Source: Desulfovibrio sp.
GTDB lineage: Bacteria > Desulfobacterota > Desulfovibrionia > Desulfovibrionales > Desulfovibrionaceae
Length of the DNA stretch: 5,030 nt
Reading direction: 5' to 3'
NCBI GenBank assembly: GCA_009773975.1
Contig: VSMX01000151.1
Location: 1-5,030 of the forward strand
The notes beneath the pieces are model-generated. The model saw only the letters and a list, made by a program, of their open reading frames with translations, did no database searches and had not been told where the DNA came from. Within the stretch, counting starts at the first letter, position 1. Each line of letters begins with the position of its first letter. This document shows, piece by piece, positions 1 through 4,888 of the stretch. The translations under genes and the position numbers were made by a program.

Positions 1-1
1 A

Positions 2-427
2 ATGAAAGCTTTAGCCAAATTCCTTGGTCATGCACATGATGGCAAGGTTACTGCCTGGAAAAAAGGACAGTGGCCAAGCGCGGAAGATATCACGATAATT
101 CATGATAAATTGGGGTTTAATTATCGTTGGCTTTTGCTTGGCGAGGGAGAACCCCTGGCAAAAGATCCAACTGCCCAAGAAATTACGAATTTTGCGGAAC
201 TGAAAAGGGAAAATGATCTTTTAAAGGCCGAATTATCGGAAGAAATATCTTTCAGCCGCAAGTTGTCCAAGCAGAACGCGGAATTATACGATAAATGCAG
301 GGCGCTTGAAGAAAAACTCTCTTTTCTGGAAGAAACGAAGCTTGGTGCGCCATTGCCGACAGATGCCCCTGGTTCACAAGCGGGGAAGAACTTGAACATG
401 CTCAATGACGAGTCAAAAAAACAATAG
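2..427 (+). CDS. CI-repressor-like HTH protein with C-terminal coiled coil (5' end outside window)
   Basis: Probable DNA-binding regulator of the phage CI-repressor HTH family. Residues 1-55 of the visible part align with residues 27-80 of the regulator at 790-1521: both share an FLG turn, an AWK.GQ.P stretch, a Y/D-W-LL-G-G-P segment and a following DP. By that alignment the ATG at position 2 matches an internal Met of the other protein, so the true start, with a first helix of about 25 residues, probably lies upstream of the window. Residues about 65-110 are rich in Glu, Lys and Leu with heptad-like spacing (ELKREN, LLKAEL, ALEEKLSFLEE) and probably form a dimerising coiled coil. The tail after that is polar and low in complexity. 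No S24 peptidase domain is present, so RecA-stimulated self-cleavage is not expected. The target operator is unknown. The stop codon is TAG at 425-427. Confidence 0.8.
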   Translation: MKALAKFLGHAHDGKVTAWKKGQWPSAEDITIIHDKLGFNYRWLLLGEGEPLAKDPTAQEITNFAELKRENDLLKAELSEEISFSRKLSKQNAELYDKCRALEEKLSFLEETKLGAPLPTDAPGSQAGKNLNMLNDESKKQ

Positions 428-593
428 GACAAAGACATGGAATTATGAGAACTCAACACAATTCCGCCCCGATGCCGTCGATATTCTTCTTGACGGTGAT
501 ATCCTTTGCGTCAACGTGGGCACGGGCGGCATTTTTTTCAAGCTCACGGACAGGGCCAAGCAGTCTCTCAAGAAGTTGCCTGCCAGCTGGTGA
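405..593 (+). CDS. small hypothetical protein, 62 aa, antisense to 453-683
   Basis: This ORF starts inside the last codons of the CI-like gene (23-base overlap) and reads to TGA at 591-593. The product is soluble-looking, with an alternating hydrophobic middle (DAVDILLDGDILCVNVGTG) and a basic end (KQSLKKLP). I do not recognise a family. In favour: from about codon 19 on, the third positions are strongly G/C, as in the more GC-rich genes of the window, and the overlap with the preceding gene fits translational coupling. Against: there is no convincing Shine-Dalgarno before 405, and an equally good ORF runs antisense in the same codon register. An RNY-biased gene casts an RNY-biased shadow in that register, so codon bias cannot decide between them. 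Either this ORF or the opposing one may be a shadow. Confidence 0.4.
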   Translation: MTSQKNNRTKTWNYENSTQFRPDAVDILLDGDILCVNVGTGGIFFKLTDRAKQSLKKLPASW

Positions 594-683
594 AAGGAGC
601 TTTTGCCTGGCTTCATTATCGCCGCGCGCATGGATTATTGGTCCAGTCAGACTGCGAAGCTTCGGATAATGGTTATTTTGCAT
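453..683 (-). CDS. small hypothetical protein, 76 aa, divergent from the 790 regulator
   Basis: The ORF is open far upstream, but the ATG at 681-683 is chosen because it is preceded by a strong Shine-Dalgarno (AGAAGGA, + strand 688-694) at normal spacing. The region further upstream translates into Cys/Phe-rich, non-protein-like sequence. The product is hydrophilic and mixed in charge, with a probable helix around residues 22-58 (EARQKLL, RQLLERLLGPVRELEK) and a short end of the DITVKKNIDGIG type. I do not recognise the family. It would be transcribed divergently from the tandem-HTH regulator gene at 790, the usual layout of a small early or regulatory phage gene facing a repressor. It overlaps the + ORF at 405-593 in the antisense direction. 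I slightly prefer this one because of its start signals. Confidence 0.5.
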   Translation of the reverse strand: MQNNHYPKLRSLTGPIIHARGDNEARQKLLSPAGRQLLERLLGPVRELEKNAARAHVDAKDITVKKNIDGIGAELC

Positions 684-789
684 CTTTTCCTTCTGTGGTT
701 TGTGGTTTGGTTTGTCCCGTTGATTGGAGAAATACCCTAAATAAACCAGAAAAATCAAGTTTATTTCAAGGGAAAAATGGAACAAAGCT
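684..789. promoter_or_regulatory. divergent intergenic region with possible promoter and operator
   Basis: AT-rich gap of 106 bases between the divergent starts at 683 (-) and 790 (+). The best promoter-like pair is on the - strand: TTGAAA (+ coordinates 764-769), an 18-base spacer, then TTTATT (740-745), about 57 bases before the ATG at 683. The -10 matches the consensus in only four of six positions, so this is weak. I see no good sigma-70 pair for the + strand gene. A regulator bound here could control both directions, which would be typical of a CI-like gene; no clear palindromic operator was found. Confidence 0.3.
695..714. repeat. tandem 7-mer repeat GTGGTTT, about 2.8 copies
   Basis: GTGGTTT occurs back to back at 695-701 and 702-708 and is followed by a partial copy GGTTTG. 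On the - strand this reads as an A/C-rich series (CAAACCA, CAAACCACA) just upstream of the Shine-Dalgarno of the 453-683 ORF. It could be a direct-repeat protein binding site or an unstructured, ribosome-friendly leader. Its shortness allows chance. Confidence 0.4.
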
Positions 790-1521
790 ATGGAATGGTC
801 ACAACAGTTTGAAATATTGCATAAAATTATTTCACAACGGTTGTCTGAACAAGGTAAAAAAGGAACAATGAAAAATGCTTCCGCTTTCCTTGGCATACCT
901 GAACATAAATATCAGGCATGGAAAGGCGGTCAAAGACCTGTTACCGAAGATTTGAGGATGTTGGCCCAGGAATTTGAATTTAATCCTGACTGGCTCCTTA
1001 TAGGTAAAGGCAAGCCCGTGCAGCCGCGTAAAAACGATCCTTTTGATCCCAAATATGTTGAGATTTGCGATACATTACACGAACTCGTGCGTTCCTTGCC
1101 AGACAGGCTGCCCAAAATAGCAGAGGTAGGTGGGCTATCAACAACAGATCTTTATAACTATATTTCCGCGCAAGAAATTCCTCCTTCAGAAGCCATAGCC
1201 AAATGGATATTGCATTATCGTATAAATGCCAATTTTTTGCTGGCTCAAATTGGACAACCTTTTTTGACTGAAGAACAATTCCGGGAATCTGGCCCTCTTG
1301 ATTTCGTGAGAAGTCGTCGCGGTGATAGTTGGGAACTGGACGATCATGATAGCGAAATAATTGGAAATGAAACTTATTTTGAATTAAAGAAAAAGCTGGA
1401 AGAAGCCAGGGAACATAATGAATTCCTAGCCAAAGAGATTGTGCAATTGAATAAGGAACGCAGATCTTTGCAAGAAAAATTGGACGCCATGTCAAACAAT
1501 ATTCCTGCGCCAAAAGCATAA
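790..1521 (+). CDS. tandem CI-type HTH regulator with C-terminal coiled coil
   Basis: Probable transcription regulator of the phage CI-repressor HTH family, 243 aa. Residues about 7-77 form the first HTH unit: an amphipathic first helix, then ASAFLGIPEHKYQAWK as the HTH core, then the typical FNPDWLLIGKGKP end. Residues about 88-158 look like a diverged second copy: IAEVGGLSTTDLYNYI, then PPSEAIAKWILHYRINANFLL and an IGQPF end, colinear with the first. Residues about 194-234 are a charged, heptad-like coiled coil (ELKKKLEEAREHNEFLAKEI, RRSLQEKL), likely for oligomerisation. There is no S24 protease domain, so SOS-type self-cleavage is not expected. The start at 790 gives the complete first helix; the Shine-Dalgarno is modest (GGA at 779-781; AAGGGA at 769-774 is rather far). 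It heads a closely spaced + strand train ending at 3681 and may be its regulator. It is a paralogue of the CI-like protein at 2-427. Confidence 0.85.
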   Translation: MEWSQQFEILHKIISQRLSEQGKKGTMKNASAFLGIPEHKYQAWKGGQRPVTEDLRMLAQEFEFNPDWLLIGKGKPVQPRKNDPFDPKYVEICDTLHELVRSLPDRLPKIAEVGGLSTTDLYNYISAQEIPPSEAIAKWILHYRINANFLLAQIGQPFLTEEQFRESGPLDFVRSRRGDSWELDDHDSEIIGNETYFELKKKLEEAREHNEFLAKEIVQLNKERRSLQEKLDAMSNNIPAPKA

Positions 1522-1566
1522 TTAGAAAAAGCGGCCGGGCAAGGGTAATTGAGTTTGGAGAAAGCA

Positions 1567-1824
1567 ATGAATAATATTGATGATTTCCCCACGGCCGTGG
1601 GGGTGTTTCCGGAAGATAGCGAACAGAAAGTCATCAAGGCAATGCGGGCCCACAAGGGCGGTCTTGGCCAGCCATTGAGCGAGAAGCAAAAAGATGAAAT
1701 CATCTATGGACGGAAAAATGATCCGGAAAATCCCGAGCCTGTTAACGGCGAAAGGGCGCACGAAGGCTTCCTGAACGCAATAAGGAATCATCCCGTGGAA
1801 TGGTTTCTGGAGCGATCTGAATGA
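1567..1824 (+). CDS. hypothetical protein, 85 aa
   Basis: Start chosen at ATG 1567, not the TTG at 1549, because GGAG at 1557-1560 sits six bases upstream of the ATG. The product is small, soluble and acidic at its N-terminus (NNIDDFP), with a likely helix (EQKVIKAMRAHKGG), a polar Pro/Asn-rich middle (RKNDPENPEPVNGE) and a helical end (HEGFLNAIRNHPVEWFLERSE). No signal peptide, membrane segment or known motif is evident, and I do not recognise the family. It lies 45 bases after the tandem-HTH regulator, and its stop overlaps the next small ORF as ATGA. It is therefore likely co-transcribed with the regulator and the ATPase module downstream. The good ribosome site and its place in the gene train support a real gene. 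Confidence 0.7.
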   Translation: MNNIDDFPTAVGVFPEDSEQKVIKAMRAHKGGLGQPLSEKQKDEIIYGRKNDPENPEPVNGERAHEGFLNAIRNHPVEWFLERSE

Positions 1825-1934
1825 AAGCTTCCGAATGGCTGATAACTCCGGAAAAGAGGCAGAGGCCCAGGGCTACACGGCCTGCGGCAAGTGCGGCGGA
1901 TGATACAGGGAGCAACATCTGTCAAACGAGATAA
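1821..1934 (+). CDS. very small hypothetical ORF, 37 aa
   Basis: ATG at 1821 overlaps the TGA of the preceding gene (ATGA), a classic coupling arrangement, and the ORF ends with TAA at 1932-1934, six bases before the ATG at 1941. The peptide begins MKASEWLITPEKRQRPRATR and continues Ala/Asp-rich; it is basic in its first half. I recognise no family. It fills the only gap between two more certain genes. It may be a genuine small protein, or it may only keep ribosomes moving to the next start, since the 1941 gene has no obvious Shine-Dalgarno of its own. Its length makes chance quite possible. Confidence 0.4.
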   Translation: MKASEWLITPEKRQRPRATRPAASAADDTGSNICQTR

Positions 1935-1940
1935 CTACGC

Positions 1941-2957
1941 ATGATTTCAAGAGTTAACGACAGGCATCGCTATTTAAGCATCTTCTTTTCTCAAAAGAAG
2001 CATAGTAATACCAATAAAAAAATGATTTTTCCAAAGGGCAGATGGCCTGCCGGATATTCTGTTTTCACAATGCCGGAACGTATTTTGCTTGGCAAGCAGC
2101 CGGACAGGGACTTTCTCTTGGACAAAGTACGGAAATTGCACCGTGCCGCAAATGACGGCAAAAATATCTGGCTTGATTTTTCAGCCACCCAAAAAGTATA
2201 TACACATGGGATGCTTTATTTCTATGCAGAAATCAGTAATATGCAAAATTTATACCCCAAATTTCGAATTCGGTGCAATGAATCTCGCAATACAAAAGTA
2301 AATCATGTACTTGACCAGATAGGATTATTCGCGCTTTGCAAACATGGCTTCACTCCACAGAGAGAATATGAGGACGTGGTTCACTGGCGCGCTGTAAAGG
2401 GCATAAAAGTAATTGGAAAAGCATTCGATTCCATTGTTGACCCGGATCTAGATTTGCCTGATTTGCCTGATGACCTTGATATTTTTGGCGCCTGCGTTGA
2501 GGCTACCAAGAATGCCTTTATCCATGCCTATATAGAAGAACGCCAACTGTCTGCTGTAGCCAATGATCAAACAGCATGGTGGATGTTCTCCCAGATCAAG
2601 GATGGAAAGATAACTGTCGCGATATGTGATCTTGGAATCGGAATCCCCGGAACTCTTCCAAAAACCAATGAGAATATGTTCATGAAGGTAAGGAAAGCAA
2701 TCAAGGGCACCATTGACGCACATCTTATTGAAAATGCAATATTGACCCCCAGCAGCCGAACCAGAAAGGGTTATCGGGGCAATGGCCTGAAAAAGATAGC
2801 GAAGATTGCAATGGATGATTCCAGGGCATCTCTTGTCATTCATTCCGGACGTGGTTATGTGGAAATAATGAAGGGGCACTGGAATAAAACCAATTTTACG
2901 CAAAAATTTCCCGGTACGCTGGTTGCCTGGAAATTGCCCCTGGAGAAACAGAAATGA
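1941..2957 (+). CDS. STAS-like/GHKL ATPase fusion, SpoIIAB/RsbW-like ATP-binding protein
   Basis: 338-aa cytoplasmic ATP-binding protein. Residues about 50-135 look like a STAS-type alpha/beta domain (KNIWLDFSATQ at 74-84, then helices, then VNHVLDQIGL at 120-129). After a DLPDLPDD linker, residues about 175-335 form a GHKL (HATPase_c) domain. Its N-box is EATKNAFIHAY at 187-197, very like the EAVTNAIIHGY type of the anti-sigma kinases SpoIIAB and RsbW. The G1 box is DLGIGIP at 230-236, the G2 box GYRGNGLKK at 277-285, and a FPGT turn lies at 323-326. No histidine-kinase dimerisation helix or receiver is seen. The ATP-binding residues look intact, so it may bind or hydrolyse ATP or phosphorylate a partner. 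The neighbouring STAS-like protein is the obvious partner. Start uncertain: ATG 1941 lies just after the upstream ORF, while Met28 (2022) comes just before the first conserved-looking segment. Confidence 0.85.
   Translation: MISRVNDRHRYLSIFFSQKKHSNTNKKMIFPKGRWPAGYSVFTMPERILLGKQPDRDFLLDKVRKLHRAANDGKNIWLDFSATQKVYTHGMLYFYAEISNMQNLYPKFRIRCNESRNTKVNHVLDQIGLFALCKHGFTPQREYEDVVHWRAVKGIKVIGKAFDSIVDPDLDLPDLPDDLDIFGACVEATKNAFIHAYIEERQLSAVANDQTAWWMFSQIKDGKITVAICDLGIGIPGTLPKTNENMFMKVRKAIKGTIDAHLIENAILTPSSRTRKGYRGNGLKKIAKIAMDDSRASLVIHSGRGYVEIMKGHWNKTNFTQKFPGTLVAWKLPLEKQK
2451..2468 (+). repeat. 9-bp tandem duplication in linker of the ATPase gene
   Basis: GATTTGCCT is repeated exactly, back to back, and encodes two DLP units in the acidic linker between the STAS-like and GHKL domains. 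It is in frame, so copy-number change would only lengthen the linker. Confidence 0.6.
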
Positions 2958-3265
2958 CCAAAATTAATATAGCAAGGGATTTTTCTCTTTTCCCCGGTGG
3001 AAGATACAGAACAGATGGCGAACATAGTGGTGAGGAATTCAGGGATGAATATCTGGTGCCTGCGTTGGCCAAAAACGAGCTGGTACAAATAGAGCTTGAC
3101 GGGACAAGGGGCTATGGGTCTTCTTTCCTTGAGGAAACTTTTGGCGGCCTGGTAAGAATCGGTCATACACCCGAAGACTTGTTAAAAATGATTGTTCTGG
3201 TTTCACGCAAGCCTGCATTGGTGGAAGAAATTCAGGATTATATAAATGCGGCGGCGCTCAATTAA
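2954..3265 (+). CDS. STAS-like domain protein of the DUF4325 family
   Basis: 103 aa, about the full length of a single DUF4325 domain. Family features visible in order: an early FPGGR turn at 13-17, SGEEFR at 25-30, a beta strand QIELDG at 45-50, the signature SSFLEETFGGLVR at 56-68, and a hydrophobic strand KMIVLVS near 78-84. DUF4325 proteins are predicted to have a STAS-like fold and are commonly encoded next to GHKL ATPases, as here. By analogy with SpoIIAA or RsbV it may bind the ATPase encoded just upstream, possibly as a phosphorylation substrate; that is inference. Translation is coupled: the ATG overlaps the previous TGA as ATGA, and GGAG at 2942-2945 gives an eight-base spacing. The stop TAA overlaps the next ATG by one base. 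Confidence 0.85.
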   Translation: MTKINIARDFSLFPGGRYRTDGEHSGEEFRDEYLVPALAKNELVQIELDGTRGYGSSFLEETFGGLVRIGHTPEDLLKMIVLVSRKPALVEEIQDYINAAALN

Positions 3266-3681
3266 TGAATTGGGTTGTTCTTTGCCAGCTGGCAATGGTG
3301 CCCGGGGGCTGGATAATTGTGCATCTCCTCTCTGTAAGAAGGGAAAGGAGGAGTGAATGGAGGAAGTTGGCCCATAGCGCGGTTGCTGATGTAGAAAAAA
3401 TTGAGGAACTTGCTTTGGGTTATCACAAAGCGGAAAACCGAAACATTGAAATGGAAGAAGAAATTTTAAAACGAATGGAGAGGTTGGAAAGCAAGATGGT
3501 TTTACTTTCCCGCACACTCAAAAGCTTTGACCAAAACTCCATGAAAAAATTTCGCCGTGCCATAACAATGAAGAATTTCCAGAGCAATGAATTTAAACGC
3601 CAGGAAACTACTTCGCAAATTCTTAAAAATATAATGGCGAGAACGACACTAATTATTGAACAATTGTACACTGCGCATTGA
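3265..3681 (+). CDS. membrane-anchored coiled-coil protein, third gene of the GHKL/DUF4325 operon
   Basis: 138 aa. Residues about 3-24 are a single hydrophobic segment (WVVLCQLAMVPGGWIIVHLL), followed at once by RRERR at 25-29. That suggests an N-terminal membrane anchor with the rest in the cytoplasm by the positive-inside rule. Residues about 40-92 are helical and highly charged with heptad-like hydrophobics (EKIEELA, MEEEILKRMERLESKMVLL), probably a coiled coil. A basic segment (MKKFRRA) and another helix ending in LIIEQLYTAH follow. No enzymatic motif and no known family recognised. The start overlaps the DUF4325 stop (TAATG), so translation is coupled and a shared function is likely. It might anchor the ATPase/STAS pair to the membrane or act as its output. 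Confidence 0.75.
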   Translation: MNWVVLCQLAMVPGGWIIVHLLSVRRERRSEWRKLAHSAVADVEKIEELALGYHKAENRNIEMEEEILKRMERLESKMVLLSRTLKSFDQNSMKKFRRAITMKNFQSNEFKRQETTSQILKNIMARTTLIIEQLYTAH

Positions 3682-3688
3682 TTTTGCA

Positions 3689-3714
3689 AAGCCCCGGCCC
3701 ATGCGCCGGGGCTT
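3689..3714. terminator. bidirectional hairpin terminator between convergent blocks
   Basis: GCCCCGGC (3691-3698) and GCCGGGGC (3705-3712) form a perfect 8-bp GC-rich stem with a six-base loop, extended by AA/TT pairs on either side. It lies eight bases after the + strand stop at 3681 and about 50 bases after the - strand stop at 3762. The T-runs are short on both sides (CTTGATCTT on +, CTTTGCAAAAT on -), so termination may be moderate, but the position fits a shared terminator for both transcripts. Confidence 0.75.
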
Positions 3715-3761
3715 GATCTTATGGCGGACAAGGCTTAACGCCCGGTACCGCTCCCCGCCTC

Positions 3762-4190
3762 TCATTTCCATGCAAAGCGATTATAGCCCAATGCCGGGTT
3801 TTCCAGATCGACTTTAACTTCGCATCGGAAAGGATTTCCGGCAAAAATTCCGTCGCAGGCGAAACTGTATTCCGATGCGGTTGAATAATCGCATTTCCAG
3901 GAAAATGTTATCTTCACCGCCGATCCGTTTATGGCAGCCGTTCCGCTTCCGCTGACAGACAAATACTTTGGGGAGGCTTTCTTGTTCATGCCCATGAAGC
4001 TTCCCGTGGACGATGTAATCTTGACCAGCCTTGAGATTTCGGCCGCGTTCAGGGCCGCGCCGTCAACGGTGAAAGTCAGCGTGGCCGCGCCGCTGTAATA
4101 ATTGGCCGTCATGGTGGCGCTGACGCCAAGCCGGCTTTTGGCTGGCAATGGGGAACTACCCCCCGCTGGATATAAGCAATAATTTGTCAT
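3762..4190 (-). CDS. small beta-rich phage tail-associated protein, probably expressed by frameshift
   Basis: Long ORF of up to 142 aa. The body, from about residue 20, is Ser/Thr/Ala/Gly-rich with alternating strands (SATMTANYYSGAATLTFTVD, AVKITFSWKCDYS) and ends GYNRFAWK; it resembles a small immunoglobulin-like or tail-fibre accessory domain. No family recognised. The start is odd. ATG 4190 lies 13 bases from the AAGGAT ribosome site (4203-4208), while ATG 4197 has perfect spacing but is in another frame and meets UAG after 13 codons. The peptide from 4197 (MINDKLLLISSGG) matches the start of the leader ORF at 4976, so the real N-terminus is probably that one, joined to this ORF at its residue 12 (SSPLPAKS) by a +1 shift or a one-base change at the G6 tract. 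It follows the lectin-like gene by 22 bases and should share its transcript. Confidence 0.65.
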   Translation of the reverse strand: MTNYCLYPAGGSSPLPAKSRLGVSATMTANYYSGAATLTFTVDGAALNAAEISRLVKITSSTGSFMGMNKKASPKYLSVSGSGTAAINGSAVKITFSWKCDYSTASEYSFACDGIFAGNPFRCEVKVDLENPALGYNRFAWK

Positions 4191-4197
4191 TAATCAT
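4156..4197 (-). CDS. short leader ORF (13 aa) with G6 tract and UAG, likely 5' part of the next tail gene
   Basis: ATG 4197 follows AAGGAT with ideal spacing and encodes MINDKLLLISSGG, then TAG. The stop lies directly after the G6 tract (+ strand C at 4159-4164). The peptide resembles the leader at 4976 (MRNNNLLLLSRGGG) and, more loosely, the start of the 4888 gene (MFGNTLLLCAGKK). A +1 slip on GGG-GGG-TAG to GGT, or a tract of five or eight G, would join it to the long ORF ending at 3762. It could also be a sequencing error in a homopolymer. Confidence 0.55.
   Translation of the reverse strand: MINDKLLLISSGG
4159..4164. repeat. homopolymer tract C6 (G6 on the coding strand)
   Basis: This tract sits in the same position as the nine-base tract at 4935-4943 within a homologous leader. 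It differs by exactly three bases and directly precedes TAG in the reading frame from ATG 4197. Confidence 0.8.
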
Positions 4198-4219
4198 GTT
4201 GTATCCTTGTGGTCGTTTG

Positions 4220-4888
4220 TTACATCTCAAGAACCGGAATGACGCCGAAATTGTTATTGGCTTTGTAAAGAGAGCGCCAATTGCACTCTCCATCGCTACG
4301 CATGAAGTAGGCCCGCATGTCATTGCATTCCGTGCTTGTCCAGGCGCGGCTATTCGTGAATACCCAGTTTGACAGCGCCAGTGACGGATAACGGGCAACT
4401 GTGGGATCGCGGGCGTCTATTTGCTTTCTCAAGGAAAACACACGTTTCATTTGCTGCACATTCGGCACAGCACAATGCGCTCCCTGGACAATCACGGAAT
4501 ATGCGTGGTCAGCGGCTGGGGAGCCTGCCGCGATCATGTTCGCCGTATTGCTTTTTGCCGTGGCCCTGTCATTGAAGCCCACGGCATTGAGCTGCGTGTC
4601 CGTCATGCCGTCATCAAGATAAAAATGGTTATACAACTTCTCATTGTTGTAATTGAACATTGCCGCTATGTCGGTATTGGCATTTTGCCATTTCAAACCC
4701 GCAGCGCGCTTTTCAGCAAACGCAACGCCCAATGTCTTTACGCCGCTGCCGTCATTGTATTTGAAGCAGACGCAATCTTGCAGATACCAAATTTGGTGCC
4801 CGGACGGGGTTGTCTGAACCTGGCCAATTTTGTCCAGCCAAGGGTCAAATTTTTTGCCTGCGCACAACAAAAGCGTGTTACCAAACAT
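4220..4888 (-). CDS. phage receptor-binding or tail-fibre protein with C-type-lectin-like C-terminus
   Basis: 222 aa, complete, with an excellent Shine-Dalgarno (CGGAGG at 4895-4900, six bases before ATG 4888). The N-terminus (MFGNTLLLCAGKKFDPWLD) resembles the two leader peptides nearby and is probably the tail-attachment end. The C-terminal half has the pattern of C-type-lectin-like domains of phage tail and diversity-generating-retroelement target proteins: VPNVQQMKRVFSLRKQI near 141-157, SNWVFTNSRAWTSTE at 173-187, and a final NNNFGVIPVL at 211-220, like the GVRPVL ends of that fold. Residues 188-212, between WTSTE and the end motif, would be the ligand-facing, potentially variable part. 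Role inferred: surface recognition at the phage tail tip or fibre. It is flanked by short tail-like ORFs on the same strand. Similarity to FGE-sulfatase-type or DUF1566-like proteins is an alternative description of the same fold. Confidence 0.7.
   Translation of the reverse strand: MFGNTLLLCAGKKFDPWLDKIGQVQTTPSGHQIWYLQDCVCFKYNDGSGVKTLGVAFAEKRAAGLKWQNANTDIAAMFNYNNEKLYNHFYLDDGMTDTQLNAVGFNDRATAKSNTANMIAAGSPAADHAYSVIVQGAHCAVPNVQQMKRVFSLRKQIDARDPTVARYPSLALSNWVFTNSRAWTSTECNDMRAYFMRSDGECNWRSLYKANNNFGVIPVLEM

Noticed and set aside
445..669. 74-aa ORF on the + strand
   Set aside because: Ser/Arg/Phe-rich composition with no ribosome site; it is a third frame across a region already covered by two better ORFs.
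1549..1566. TTG start for the 85-aa unknown protein
   Set aside because: The GGAG at 1557-1560 lies inside this extension and is ideally placed for ATG 1567.
998..1567. 189-aa ORF on the - strand
   Set aside because: It lies antisense to the tandem-HTH regulator, has aromatic/Cys-rich composition unlike a real protein, and shows no supporting start signal.
2448..2903. 151-aa ORF on the - strand
   Set aside because: It is a shadow of the GHKL domain, whose motifs are intact on the + strand.
4156..4398. 80-aa ORF on the - strand
   Set aside because: Its upstream part is an out-of-frame reading of the lectin-like gene. Only the part from ATG 4197 is kept, as the leader peptide.
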